This document shows positions 7,311 through 15,822 of a DNA stretch of 64,000 nucleotides, piece after piece. This DNA comes from Nocardia otitidiscaviarum NBRC 14405 (lineage in GTDB: Bacteria; Actinomycetota; Actinomycetes; Mycobacteriales; Mycobacteriaceae). Each line of letters opens with the position of its first letter. Within the stretch, counting starts at the first letter, position 1. The DNA is taken from positions 1-64,000 of the forward strand of contig NZ_BAGD01000068.1 in NCBI RefSeq assembly GCF_000308635.1. Reading direction: 5' to 3'. The translations under genes and the position numbers were made by a program. The notes under the pieces were generated by a model. That model made no database searches. It was not told the origin of the DNA and saw nothing but the letters and a program-made list of their open reading frames with translations.

Positions 7311-8855
7311 TCAACCGGGCGGGATGTGCCGTAGTCGGGACAGCGCCAGCGCCGACAGCACCAGGGCCGCGCCCGCCGCGATGGCGGCGGTGACGTGCAT
7401 ACCGGTCAGGAAGGCGTGCTTGGCGGCGTCGGCGACCGTGGCCCCCAGGCTGCCGGGCAGGGCATTGGCCAGGTTTATGGCGGCACCGAGGGTGTCACGC
7501 GCGGTGGCGATGTCGGGCTCGCGCAATCCATAGGGCAGGGTGGCGGCCAGCTCGGTTCGATAGAGGGCGATGCTGACACTACCGAGTATCGAGATGCCGA
7601 GCGCCCCACCGAATTCCGCGCCCGTCTCGGCGAGTCCGGAGGCCGCGCCAGCCTGCTCCTGCGGTGCCGTGCCGACGATCAGTTCGGTGGTGATGCCGAA
7701 TACGGGTGCCAGCCCGAAGGATACGAGCAGCGAGGCGATGATGGTGAGCACCACACCGCCGGTGACGCTGATCTGAGTGAGCAGGAGCAGACCCACCGCC
7801 GCCATCGCCATGCCGCCGCCGATCATGTACGCCGGCCGCACCACCCGCCCGATCCGCGGACCCAACTGTGATCCGATCATGAATCCGAGTCCGGCCGGAA
7901 TGGTGGCCAATCCGGCCCGTAGCGGTGACATCTCCAGCACCAGTTGCAAATACTGCGCCACGAACAGGAAGTACCCGAAGGCCACGAAGATGGCGAGCAG
8001 GTTGATGGTGAGAGCGGTGCGGAAGCTCCCCAACCGGAACAGGCGCAGGTTCAACATGGGCTCGGGGGAGGAGAGTTGGCGGCGCACGAAGATGAGGCCG
8101 ACGCCGAGTCCAGCCAGGAGCGGCATGACGGCCTGCGGGCCCGGACCATCCTGGGCGGCCTGCTTCATGCCGAAGACGACCAGCAGCACCGCGCCCGTAC
8201 ACAGTACGGCGCTGATCGGATCCAGTTTGCCAGCATCGGGATCGCGGAATTCCGGCAGGATGCGCGGCGCGAGCACGATCAGCAACACCATGACGGGCAC
8301 CGCCAGCAGGAACACCGCACCCCACCAGAAATGCTCGAGTACGAGTCCACCCGCGAGCGGGCCGATCGCGCCGCCGACCGAATAGGACCCCACCCAGACC
8401 CCGATGGCCACCGACCGCTGCGCGGGATCGCGAAACATGGTGAATATCAACGACAATGTGGACGGTGCGAGGGTGGCTCCCGCGACGCCGAGCAGGGCCC
8501 GGCAGGCGATGAGCACCGGCGCGGTGGGGGCGAAAGCGGCGATGATCGACACCGCGGCGAAGGCCGCGGCGCCGACCATGAGTAGTCGCCGCCGCCCCAC
8601 TCGGTCGCCGATGGTGCCCATGGTGAGCAGCAGTCCGGCCACGAAGAAGCCGTAGACGTCGATGATCCAGAGCAATTGCGTACTGGTGGGCCGCAATTCG
8701 GCGCTGATCTGGGGAACCGCCAGGTGCAGGACGGTGAGGTCCATGGAGTACACCAGACAGGCAAGCGCGAGCACCGCAAGTCCGGCCCACTCACGCCTAC
8801 CTCCCTTGCCGGTGCTGGTTTCCGCAGCGGTGAGCAAGGGCCCAGGCGTGTCCAC
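7311..8855 (-). CDS. DHA2-family MFS drug efflux transporter
   Basis: 514-residue membrane protein of the 14-helix EmrB/QacA type (DHA2), a proton-driven exporter. Motif A GTIGDRVGRRRLL follows helix 2 near residue 80, and the antiporter motif C region GVAGATLAPSTLSL is near helix 5. Hydrophobic segments run through almost the whole length, with a short cytoplasmic loop near 215-230. Start GTG at 8855 has GGAGGAA 7-8 bases upstream. It ends five bases from the convergent TetR gene, forming a monooxygenase-TetR-efflux cluster typical of antibiotic or xenobiotic defence. Confidence 0.85.
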   Translation of the reverse strand: MDTPGPLLTAAETSTGKGGRREWAGLAVLALACLVYSMDLTVLHLAVPQISAELRPTSTQLLWIIDVYGFFVAGLLLTMGTIGDRVGRRRLLMVGAAAFAAVSIIAAFAPTAPVLIACRALLGVAGATLAPSTLSLIFTMFRDPAQRSVAIGVWVGSYSVGGAIGPLAGGLVLEHFWWGAVFLLAVPVMVLLIVLAPRILPEFRDPDAGKLDPISAVLCTGAVLLVVFGMKQAAQDGPGPQAVMPLLAGLGVGLIFVRRQLSSPEPMLNLRLFRLGSFRTALTINLLAIFVAFGYFLFVAQYLQLVLEMSPLRAGLATIPAGLGFMIGSQLGPRIGRVVRPAYMIGGGMAMAAVGLLLLTQISVTGGVVLTIIASLLVSFGLAPVFGITTELIVGTAPQEQAGAASGLAETGAEFGGALGISILGSVSIALYRTELAATLPYGLREPDIATARDTLGAAINLANALPGSLGATVADAAKHAFLTGMHVTAAIAAGAALVLSALALSRLRHIPPG

Positions 8856-9150
8856 GATGACGTTCCTCCATACGCGTGCCGGCGCAGCTGTCGGTACTCA
8901 CGATGTCGGTTTCAGCATCTCACTTATTAACGCCACAAATGCCTGGTGGGGAAAGGGAATTCAGATTTTCTGCGATGTACGAACAGGTGCACTTGCACGA
9001 TCTTGATCGGGCAACGTTCCGGCAGGCGTGAAAAGCCGGGCGGCAGAACAAGACCGGGCGACCGGTCTGCTGCCGTGCCGGTGGGTGACGGATTGCCCGC
9101 GGCCGCCTTCGGAGCACCCGATCGCGTGATAGCGCAGCGTACGCCGGGGA
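8856..9150. other. Intergenic region upstream of the efflux gene
   Basis: 295 bases between the MFS start and the 3' end of the CoA-transferase gene. The part nearest the MFS gene is AT-rich (around 8910-8960, with TTATTAACGCC), as expected of its promoter on the minus strand. I see no open frame with coding character and no convincing hairpin in the rest. Confidence 0.4.
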
Positions 9151-10524
9151 TCAGACCCCGTCGTCGGGGCGCGGCTGCCAGGCGGGAGCGTCACCGCCGT
9201 ACGGGCGGGCGGGCCAGGAATAGTCCGGGTAGTCCGCGAGCGCCGGGACCGCAGTCGTCAGCGTGTCGTGGACGGCCGTGTACGCCGCGCTCGGTGGTGT
9301 CGCCGGGCCGTGCTCCGGGGTGCGGCCGGGTGCGGCGAGCAACCAGGACGCCGTGCGCGCCAGCGCGACCCGCACATCGCGTCCGATTCCGTCGCGATCC
9401 CGGGCGGTGAGCGCGTCCACGACCCCTGCGGCGAGCAGATACCCGGTGGCGTGGTCCAACGCCTGCGCGGGCAGCGCGCCGACCGGCACGCCGCCGGGAT
9501 TCGCCTGCGCGCCTTCGATGAGCGAGATCCCCGAGGCGGCCTGCACGATGCTGTCGAAACCGCGCCGCGCACCCCACGGGCCCGACTCACCCCACGCACT
9601 GACCCGCGCGTGCACGATGCCCGGCCGGGTCCCCGCCGCATCCACCCCGGCGGCCTCCAGCGCGCCGGGCCGGTAGCCGGTGACGAGAACATCGGCGGTG
9701 GACAGCAATTCGTCGAAGACTGCGCGGTCGGTACGCAGATCGAGCAGGGTGGAGCGCTTGCCCTGGCAGAGGTCGAGATACTGCCATCCGATCTCCGGCA
9801 GCAGCGGAGGGTCCACCCGCAGCACATCCGCGCCCAGCAGCGCCAGCGACCGGGTGCTCACCGGTCCGGCGATCACCCGGGTCAGATCCAGGACCCGCAC
9901 CCCGCGCAGCGGCAGCATCTGCGTGGCCGCGCCGACGGTGTCGAACTCACCGCTGTCGGCGCGCACGTCGACGGCCACCAGCGGACCGTCCGCCGCTGCT
10001 TTGCCCTGCGGGCTGTCCGCCCACTCGTGTTCGGTGCGTACCCGCACCGCGATGGCCCCGAATTCATCGGCCCGCGACTCGATCTCGGCGGCGGGCAGTG
10101 CGGCGATGCGCGCGGCGACGGTGGGGCGGTCGGCGTCGGCGGGCAGGTCCAGCATGGTCAGCAGGCGCGCGCGGTGATGCGGATAGTTGGCGTGCGTGCG
10201 CACCCAGCCGTCCGCGGCCTCGAAGAAACCGGACAGTTCCGCGAACTGGTCGACGCCCGCGCCGTCGATCCGGAGCAGTTTCTCGCTCGAGAACGACGCC
10301 GCCACCCGGGCCGGTTCGAGCCGCTGCGGCAGGGCGGCGAACCCGGTGGCTTCACGCCGCCGGTCGGTCGCCGCCGCGAAGGCCGCCACCGCACCGCCCG
10401 CCAGCGACCAGACGGGCAGGGTGGCAGCCAGATTGGACTCCGGATCGGGTGGGGCGGGCATACTCGACGCGGTGACGCCTGTCCCGGCCTCGTAGTCGCG
10501 GACCAGCGCTGCACACGTATCCAC
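9151..10524 (-). CDS. CoA-transferase family III (CaiB/BaiF) protein, permuted order
   Basis: 457 residues. Residues about 205-440 match the start of CaiB/BaiF enzymes: LPLRGVRVLDLTRVIAGP, LGADVLRVDPP, VSAWGESGPW and LDHATGYLLAAGVV, where the aspartate aligns with the catalytic Asp of formyl-CoA transferase. The preceding segment (about 30-200) resembles what normally lies at the C-terminal side: FFEAADGWVRTHANYPHHR and IAVRVRTEHEWADSP. The order is thus reversed relative to ordinary members. The family moves CoA between carboxylic acids, or racemises or isomerises acyl-CoAs. It starts 36 bases from a divergent thioesterase II gene, so both may share a promoter region. Confidence 0.75.
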   Translation of the reverse strand: MDTCAALVRDYEAGTGVTASSMPAPPDPESNLAATLPVWSLAGGAVAAFAAATDRRREATGFAALPQRLEPARVAASFSSEKLLRIDGAGVDQFAELSGFFEAADGWVRTHANYPHHRARLLTMLDLPADADRPTVAARIAALPAAEIESRADEFGAIAVRVRTEHEWADSPQGKAAADGPLVAVDVRADSGEFDTVGAATQMLPLRGVRVLDLTRVIAGPVSTRSLALLGADVLRVDPPLLPEIGWQYLDLCQGKRSTLLDLRTDRAVFDELLSTADVLVTGYRPGALEAAGVDAAGTRPGIVHARVSAWGESGPWGARRGFDSIVQAASGISLIEGAQANPGGVPVGALPAQALDHATGYLLAAGVVDALTARDRDGIGRDVRVALARTASWLLAAPGRTPEHGPATPPSAAYTAVHDTLTTAVPALADYPDYSWPARPYGGDAPAWQPRPDDGV

Positions 10525-10560
10525 CCGTTCGACAGTACTGCGCGAAGGAGAACCTCGTTG

Positions 10561-11319
10561 GTGGCGAATCTCACCGGTACCGCTTGGCTACGACAGCTAC
10601 GGCCCGACGCCGAGGCGACTACAGTGCTCGTCTGCTTTCCGCCGGGTGGGGGAGCGGCCACCGCCTATCGTGCCGTGGCACAGGAATTCGGCACCGGCAC
10701 AGCCGTCTACGCGGTGCAGTACCCGGGCAGGCAGGACCGCCTGAGCGACCCCCTCGTCACCTCCCTGACCACTCTCGCCCAACAGTCCGCCGCCGACCTG
10801 CTGCGCTGGCCCGCCACCGTCCGCCTGGCCCTGTTCGGCCACAGCATGGGCGCGACCGTCGCCTACGAGACCGCCCGCGCCCTGGAAGCGGCCGGCCGCG
10901 ACCTGGCCCACCTGTTCGTCTCCGGCCGCCCGGCCCCCGCCCACGAGGAATCGGCCCGCCTCCACCTGGCCCCCGACTCCGCCCTCATCGCCGACCTGGA
11001 ACGCCTCGCCAACGACCCCACCTCGGTCGCCATCCTCCGCACCGAACCCTCCCTGGCCGACCTGGTCCTCCCCGCCGTCCGCGCCGACTACCAGGCCGTC
11101 GAAACCTACCGCCACCAACCCACCACCCCGCTGCGCACCCCGATCAGCGCCCTGGTCAGCACCGACGACCCCACCACCACGGTCGCCCAAGCACAGCAGT
11201 GGGCCACCTACACCACCGCCGACTTCGCCGCGGCAACCTTCCCCGGCCGCCACTTCTACCTCGACCTCCCCGAGAACCTCCGCCCCCTGGCGGAATTCGT
11301 CACGAGCCGTCTGAGATGA
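10561..11319 (+). CDS. Type II thioesterase (alpha/beta hydrolase)
   Basis: 252-residue stand-alone thioesterase of the GrsT/RifR type that clears mis-primed acyl groups from polyketide or nonribosomal synthase carrier proteins. The triad is visible: nucleophile serine in LFGHSMGATVAYE (about residues 95-107), acidic residue in the STDDPTT region near 200, and histidine in GRHFYLDLPENL near 230. GGAG at 10547-10550 precedes a TTG at 10558 and this GTG; GTG is chosen as the commoner codon. No megasynthase is in the window, so its partner is elsewhere. Confidence 0.85.
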   Translation: MANLTGTAWLRQLRPDAEATTVLVCFPPGGGAATAYRAVAQEFGTGTAVYAVQYPGRQDRLSDPLVTSLTTLAQQSAADLLRWPATVRLALFGHSMGATVAYETARALEAAGRDLAHLFVSGRPAPAHEESARLHLAPDSALIADLERLANDPTSVAILRTEPSLADLVLPAVRADYQAVETYRHQPTTPLRTPISALVSTDDPTTTVAQAQQWATYTTADFAAATFPGRHFYLDLPENLRPLAEFVTSRLR

Positions 11320-11410
11320 GTTTCGCGCCGCCTCGGCGGACCCGGATCGAACGTGGCCGGGCCTCGGCACGGGATACGGCTGGCGAATGGGCCGCCGATC
11401 GCCCGAGACG

Positions 11411-12352
11411 TCAGAACCGGCGTTCGGCGGGGCGGAATGTCTCGCTGAGCCTGTTGTAGGCGTCACGCACGGTGTCCGGGATGTCCTCTCGGATGATGTG
11501 GCCTTCATCGGGGTACTCGTCCAGGCGTTTGATCTCGCCCATGGTGATGGCGACGATCGACTTCGGGTGCGGGGCCGTGGTGGCGTCGGGGCGGTTGCCG
11601 TATTTCATGTAGTTCTCGAGCGAGACGTCGGCGGCGGGTATGGCGACGTGCTCGACGTCCGGGCACTGTTTCCTGAGCGTGCCCCACACGCGTCGGGCGT
11701 GAAAGGGAGTGCACACTCCGATCACCGAACTGATGTCGCGGCCGTGCTGCTCGAGCATCCGGACCGAGTAGACCGCGTTCTGGCCGGTGTTCTGGGCGAG
11801 TGGTTCCTCGATGATCTGGTTCGGGTTGAGGTTCAGCTTTTCCGCCGCCAGCCGGAACTTGGCTGCCTCGCCCCGATATCCGGAGAAGACGACGGGCACA
11901 TCGCCGAGGCCACGGTCGCGGACCAGGTTCGCGATCACCGACGATCCGCCGATGTCGCGGCTGCCGAAAAAGATGATGCCGCCGTAGCTCCGCTCGGGGT
12001 CGAACGCCCACTTGGGGTCGTGCCGTAGGTAGTCCCATACGGTGCTCAGATCCGACACCGTCCGGTCGGTGTCGACGCCCCGAGCCCGCAGTTCCTGCCA
12101 CCATGCCGTGTGCACGTCGTCGTTGCGTCCCCCGATGACCTCATCATCGCGAATCAGGGCGCGCCCGGACGTATCAACCGGAATAGCGCCGCGGTGGTCG
12201 GCGTGAACCAGCATTCCGGCGGCCTCCCGGCTCCCAGCTGCCAGGTCATGCGGGGATCGGCTGATGCCCGATGCGCCGGAGGTCAGCGCTCGCGCCGTCC
12301 GCTCGGCGATCTCGCGGGCGGCAGCAGCCGCTCGGCCAACCGGCCCGGTCAT
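11411..12352 (-). CDS. DUF218 (YdcF/ElyC-like) domain protein
   Basis: 313-residue protein. From about residue 120 it follows the DUF218 pattern: strand GGIIFFGSRDIGGSSVIANL, VVFSGYRGEAAKF, the signature IIEEPLAQNTGQNAVYSV and VIGVCTPFHARRVWG. Family members such as SanA, ElyC and YdcF are linked to envelope or nucleotide-related functions, and no catalytic role is settled. The N-terminal 70 residues are polar and not membrane-spanning, unlike ElyC. ATG at 12352 lies seven bases after the DUF397 stop, so it is the last gene of a three-gene unit headed by the Scr1-like regulator. That coupling is unusual for DUF218. Confidence 0.7.
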   Translation of the reverse strand: MTGPVGRAAAAAREIAERTARALTSGASGISRSPHDLAAGSREAAGMLVHADHRGAIPVDTSGRALIRDDEVIGGRNDDVHTAWWQELRARGVDTDRTVSDLSTVWDYLRHDPKWAFDPERSYGGIIFFGSRDIGGSSVIANLVRDRGLGDVPVVFSGYRGEAAKFRLAAEKLNLNPNQIIEEPLAQNTGQNAVYSVRMLEQHGRDISSVIGVCTPFHARRVWGTLRKQCPDVEHVAIPAADVSLENYMKYGNRPDATTAPHPKSIVAITMGEIKRLDEYPDEGHIIREDIPDTVRDAYNRLSETFRPAERRF

Positions 12353-12359
12353 CCTCGTG

Positions 12360-12551
12360 TCAGCGCTCCCAAATCCCGCTGTCCACGAACCGGTCCCACG
12401 CCACTCCGTCGAAGTTCAGCACGGGCCCACCGGGATTCTTCGAATCGCGCACCGCAACCCCGCCGTGTTCGAACTTGATCTCGACACAAGCGCTGGCGTG
12501 CTCGGATCGGCTGGACTTGAACCACTGGCCGACGGGTGGATTGTTGATCAC
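12360..12551 (-). CDS. DUF397 small protein
   Basis: 63-residue protein of the DUF397 family: QWFKSSRSEHASACVEI, VAVRDSKNPGGPVL and the end FDGVAWDRFVDSG. In streptomycetes these small proteins (Scr2/WhiJ-associated type) are encoded next to Scr1-like helix-turn-helix proteins and behave like antagonistic, toxin-antitoxin-like pairs. GTG at 12551 overlaps the TGA of the regulator by four bases, giving strict coupling. The function of this pair is inferred from those relatives. Confidence 0.85.
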   Translation of the reverse strand: MINNPPVGQWFKSSRSEHASACVEIKFEHGGVAVRDSKNPGGPVLNFDGVAWDRFVDSGIWER

Positions 12552-13438
12552 GCCGCGTACTCCTCTGCCATGTGCAGCACCATGTCCCTGGTGTCGTCTT
12601 CGCTCAACGCTACCGTCAGCAGGTTGGTGACGGCTTCTCGATACTGTTCGACCACGTCGGTGCGCTCGTGGTAGAGCGCGCCGATGGCACCTTCCAGATA
12701 GACCACCGGCGGTTCGACAAGTCCGCCTTCGATTTTCGGGAAGTCCAGCAGAGTGAACGACCCGATCGTCAGGCCGCGGTGCGATGGTCCGAACGGTACG
12801 ACGTGGATGCTGACATTCGGACGGTCGAAGGCCGTCGCCAACCACCTGAGTTGATCCGCCATGACATGTGCACCACCGATCGGGTGCCGTAGGGCGGCTT
12901 CCGAGATCAACGCCTCGATGCGGAAGTCGGTGCTGTGCAGCTTGGCCTGCCTGCGAACTGTCAGTTCCACGCGCCGTTCGACATCGACATTGGACAGGCT
13001 CGGTCCGTCGATGCGCACGATCGCCCGCCGGTAGTCGGGTGTTTGCAGCAGGCCCGGCACGAGGACGAGTTGATGCGTGATCACATGGTTCGCCGCCGAC
13101 TCCAAACGCAGGTAGTGCGGGAAGTGCGAGGCGAACTGATCGGCGTAAGCCTGCCAGAATCCCTTGGAATTTCCCTGCAACTTCGCTGTTTTCGCCTGTT
13201 CCCGAACCTCGGTCCACAAGACGAGCGCTTCCGCTCGGACCTCGGCTGGCACGCCATAGAAGTCCAATAGCCGCTCGAGTTGCGGTGTCGCGATCTTCGT
13301 CGAGATCCCGTCCTCCATGCGCAGCAGCGTCTGCTTCGAGGTCTCGATGTGTAGGCCTGCGGCCAGTGCACTCTTACCTGCGCCCAAGCGGATCTCCCGC
13401 AGAAACTTGCCGAATGCTCGCCTGGAGACCGCTGACAT
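12548..13438 (-). CDS. XRE helix-turn-helix regulator with DUF5753 (Scr1-like)
   Basis: 296 residues. An N-terminal XRE-type DNA-binding domain spans about residues 8-65 (LREIRLGAGKSALAAGLHI, LLRMEDG). The long C-terminal DUF5753 domain contains LVPGLLQTPDYRRAI and SIHVVPFGPSHRGL. These proteins are actinobacterial regulators of development and secondary metabolism and are usually followed by a DUF397 gene, as here. ATG at 13438 has GAGG about nine bases upstream. Divergent from the small membrane-protein gene at 13616, with 177 bases between that probably hold both promoters. Confidence 0.88.
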   Translation of the reverse strand: MSAVSRRAFGKFLREIRLGAGKSALAAGLHIETSKQTLLRMEDGISTKIATPQLERLLDFYGVPAEVRAEALVLWTEVREQAKTAKLQGNSKGFWQAYADQFASHFPHYLRLESAANHVITHQLVLVPGLLQTPDYRRAIVRIDGPSLSNVDVERRVELTVRRQAKLHSTDFRIEALISEAALRHPIGGAHVMADQLRWLATAFDRPNVSIHVVPFGPSHRGLTIGSFTLLDFPKIEGGLVEPPVVYLEGAIGALYHERTDVVEQYREAVTNLLTVALSEDDTRDMVLHMAEEYAA

Positions 13439-13615
13439 TTCGTAAGCCTCGCTACCTGGGTAGTTCCATTCTGAGACGGTCCAATCTGGACTTCCATCAT
13501 ATTTCTTGGGCGGCCCACTTTTTGGGCTTTCGATGTCGAGATCTGCTGTCTACTTGGTGAAGTGCTGCCGCCGGTAGCTCGGGGCGGAACCCGTAACGGA
13601 AGGGGAGTGGGTCGA

Positions 13616-13867
13616 ATGTCGTGGAACGTATGGACTGTGGGGCTGATGCTGATGGGCATCGCCGTATTCGTTTGGGCGATGTGGGGCATTCGCGACGATC
13701 TTCGGGAGGGCCGGGAGCGGCCCCCTTTCGTGCTCCCGTACATCCGAGGGGAGGGGGCGGTGGAGGTTCCCCGCTCGACGACTCACGGACTGCATCGCGC
13801 AGGGCGTGCTCGGCATCGTCTCCCGGCGCGGATCGCGTTCGGCGACGGACGCTTCGGGCTCAGGTGA
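13616..13867 (+). CDS. Small single-span membrane protein, unknown function
   Basis: 83-residue protein with one strong hydrophobic segment (VWTVGLMLMGIAVFVWAMW, residues 5-23), then a charged, arginine-rich tail likely to be cytoplasmic. ATG at 13616 is preceded by AAGGGGAG at 13600-13607. The downstream gene starts at a GTGA overlap. No family is recognised; similar small coupled genes are often found beside Scr1/DUF397 loci in Nocardia-like genomes (recollection, not checked). Confidence 0.6.
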   Translation: MSWNVWTVGLMLMGIAVFVWAMWGIRDDLREGRERPPFVLPYIRGEGAVEVPRSTTHGLHRAGRARHRLPARIAFGDGRFGLR

Positions 13868-14115
13868 GGGCCGTGAACGACCCCGACCGTGCACCCTGCC
13901 CCGCATGGGGCGAGTACCACCTCGCCCGCCACGCTCTCCAAGCGCATCAGAGCTGTCGTTTCGCCGACTGCGACCACAAGGCCCGCGCGTTCCGCGCCCT
14001 GATAGCGGCTTTCGGAGTCGAAGTCGCCGAGTTCACGACCTTGCTCGACGACGCCCTGTCCACCGAGCCCGACCCGGTCGGCCGCTTCGCCGCAACCGAG
14101 CTGTCCGCCGATTAG
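13864..14115 (+). CDS. Small Cys/His-containing protein, unknown function
   Basis: 83-residue protein. Its first half holds a compact CPAWGEYHLARHALQ ... CRFADC cluster (three cysteines and several histidines) that could bind a metal; the second half is helical and acidic. GTG at 13864 overlaps the preceding TGA, and a second GTG at 13873 is an alternative. The stop codon overlaps the end of the convergent TetR gene by four bases. No known family is recognised. Confidence 0.55.
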   Translation: MRAVNDPDRAPCPAWGEYHLARHALQAHQSCRFADCDHKARAFRALIAAFGVEVAEFTTLLDDALSTEPDPVGRFAATELSAD

Positions 14116-14780
14116 CGAATGTTCCGCTCGTCGCCGGTCGGCGGGCGGTGTAGGAGCGGGAGCCACACCGCGTCCACGATCTCGGTGATCGCAGCGTCGG
14201 GCACCGGCTGGAGCGTCATCAGCAGGTCGTGGCGGAGCAGGTCGAACGGCAGGTTCACGATGCGTGGCGGCCAGTGCCTATCGGGGAGATCGCCACGCTC
14301 GACGGCGCGTGCGAGGATGCGCTCGAACGGGGGCCGCTGGTCGGGACGCAGGGCGGCGCGCAGTTCGCCGAAGTTGGTTCCGGTGGCCAGGAAGTAGTCC
14401 GCCAGGAGCGCGTTCATCAACACGATCGTGCGCGCGCGGTCGGAGTTGACGGCTCGCAGGAAACCGATCGCATCCTCGCGCAGGCTTCCGGTATCGGGTA
14501 TCTCGATACGCGGCCAGTGCGCGGCGAGGGCGGCCAGCAGCAGTTCCTCACGCTGCGGCCAGCGTCGGTAGAGCACCGGTTTACTGGTGCCCGCCCGGGC
14601 CGCGACCGCGTCATAGGTGAATCCGGCGTAACCGCTTTCGGTCAGCACCGACCAGGCGGCCGCGAGAATGGCTTCTTCCAGGCGGGCCCCGCGCCGACGC
14701 GTGGCGCCCGCCCGGCCGTTCGGCGCGGGATTCCCGGCGCGGCTGTCGTCCGCTGTGACACTACTCGCCTTTAGATCCAC
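14112..14780 (-). CDS. TetR-family transcriptional regulator
   Basis: 222 residues with a basic tail, then a TetR DNA-binding domain at about 35-80 (YAGFTYDAVAARAGTSKPVL, YRRWPQREELLLAAL). The C-terminal part (DLLRHDLLMTLQPVPDAAI) is like the TetR_C_16-type ligand domain. GTG at 14780 is used; the first residues are poorly conserved, so the true start may be later. Divergent from the quinone oxidoreductase-like gene across 85 bases, so it probably regulates that gene and itself. Confidence 0.82.
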   Translation of the reverse strand: MDLKASSVTADDSRAGNPAPNGRAGATRRRGARLEEAILAAAWSVLTESGYAGFTYDAVAARAGTSKPVLYRRWPQREELLLAALAAHWPRIEIPDTGSLREDAIGFLRAVNSDRARTIVLMNALLADYFLATGTNFGELRAALRPDQRPPFERILARAVERGDLPDRHWPPRIVNLPFDLLRHDLLMTLQPVPDAAITEIVDAVWLPLLHRPPTGDERNIR

Positions 14781-14865
14781 TTGAGTATCTTATCTTGCCG
14801 TTCTATCGTAGGGAACATAAGAAACTGATCCGTATCTAACGCTGGCTTCGAGAAGGGGAGCACTC
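14781..14865. promoter_or_regulatory. Divergent promoter region, tetR / oxidoreductase
   Basis: An AT-rich 85-base spacer in very GC-rich surroundings. A weak dyad, CTTAT near 14790 and ATAAG near 14818, brackets the centre. Probably holds both promoters and the TetR site, but no strong palindrome is evident. Confidence 0.4.
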
Positions 14866-15822
14866 ATGTCGACGATCAATGCCGCACTCGTGGAATCGTT
14901 CGATGAACCACCGCGCTATCGGTCGATTCCCGAGCCGCAGCCCGAGCCCGGTCGTGAGGTCGTGGACGTCCTCGCGGTCGGCCTGCACCCGGCCACGAAA
15001 GGCATTGCCGCGGGCAAGCACTACACCAGTCCGACCACCTTGCCGGCCCTCGCCGGTGCCGACGCCGTGGTACGCCGGGCGGACGGGAGCCTGGCTTATG
15101 TGATGCCGATGGGCGCGGGCAGCCTCGCGCAGCGCCTTCTCATCGACCCGGCCACCGCGATCCCCGTGCCCGCCGACGCGGACCCCGCAGTCGTCGCCGC
15201 GACGATGAATCCGGCCATGTCGTCGTGGGGCGCGCTGCGCACGCGGGTGCCCTTCGAGCCCGGCAAGTCGGTCCTGGTGCTGGGGGCCACGGGCAATGCC
15301 GGATCGATGGCGGTGCAGGTCGCCCGCCATCTCGGCGCGGACAGGGTGGTGGCGGCCGGACGCAATCGTGCCCGCCTGGAGGAATTGCAGGCCCACGCCG
15401 ACGAAGTCGTCGCGCTCACCGAGGATGAGGATCGGACCGCGGCTGCGCTGGCCGCGGCGGCGGCCGAGGTCGATGTGGTCCTGGACTACCTGTGGGGTCC
15501 GCCGACCCAACTCGCCATGCGGGCGGTACTCGATGCCCGCACCCAGCACACCCGGCTGTTGGACTGGGTGCAGATCGGCGGCATGGGCGGTCCGGAGATC
15601 ACCCTGTCGGGCCATGCGCTGCGCTCCAACGCATTCCGCATCCTCGGCAGCGGCTTCGGCGCGGTCTCTCACGAAGCATTGCATCAGGTGCTGTGCGAGG
15701 TCGCCGAAGCGATCGCCGCCGGTGGTCTGCTCGTGCGCCCGCGCCCGGTCCCGCTGGCAGAGGTCGAAAAGGCATGGGTCCACCACGACGCACCCGGCGA
15801 GCGGACCGTCATCATGCTGTAG
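14866..15822 (+). CDS. Zinc-independent MDR-family quinone oxidoreductase-like protein
   Basis: 318-residue medium-chain dehydrogenase/reductase. The cofactor-binding region is VLVLGATGNAGSMAVQVARHLGADRVVAAGR at about residues 140-170, a Rossmann fold favouring NADPH because of the following arginine. The zinc-ligand cysteines of alcohol dehydrogenases are missing, consistent with quinone oxidoreductase (Qor/CurA-like) enzymes. ATG at 14866 follows GAAGGGGAG. The substrate is probably an electrophilic quinone or enone, and the divergent TetR is its likely sensor; both are inference. Confidence 0.8.
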   Translation: MSTINAALVESFDEPPRYRSIPEPQPEPGREVVDVLAVGLHPATKGIAAGKHYTSPTTLPALAGADAVVRRADGSLAYVMPMGAGSLAQRLLIDPATAIPVPADADPAVVAATMNPAMSSWGALRTRVPFEPGKSVLVLGATGNAGSMAVQVARHLGADRVVAAGRNRARLEELQAHADEVVALTEDEDRTAAALAAAAAEVDVVLDYLWGPPTQLAMRAVLDARTQHTRLLDWVQIGGMGGPEITLSGHALRSNAFRILGSGFGAVSHEALHQVLCEVAEAIAAGGLLVRPRPVPLAEVEKAWVHHDAPGERTVIML

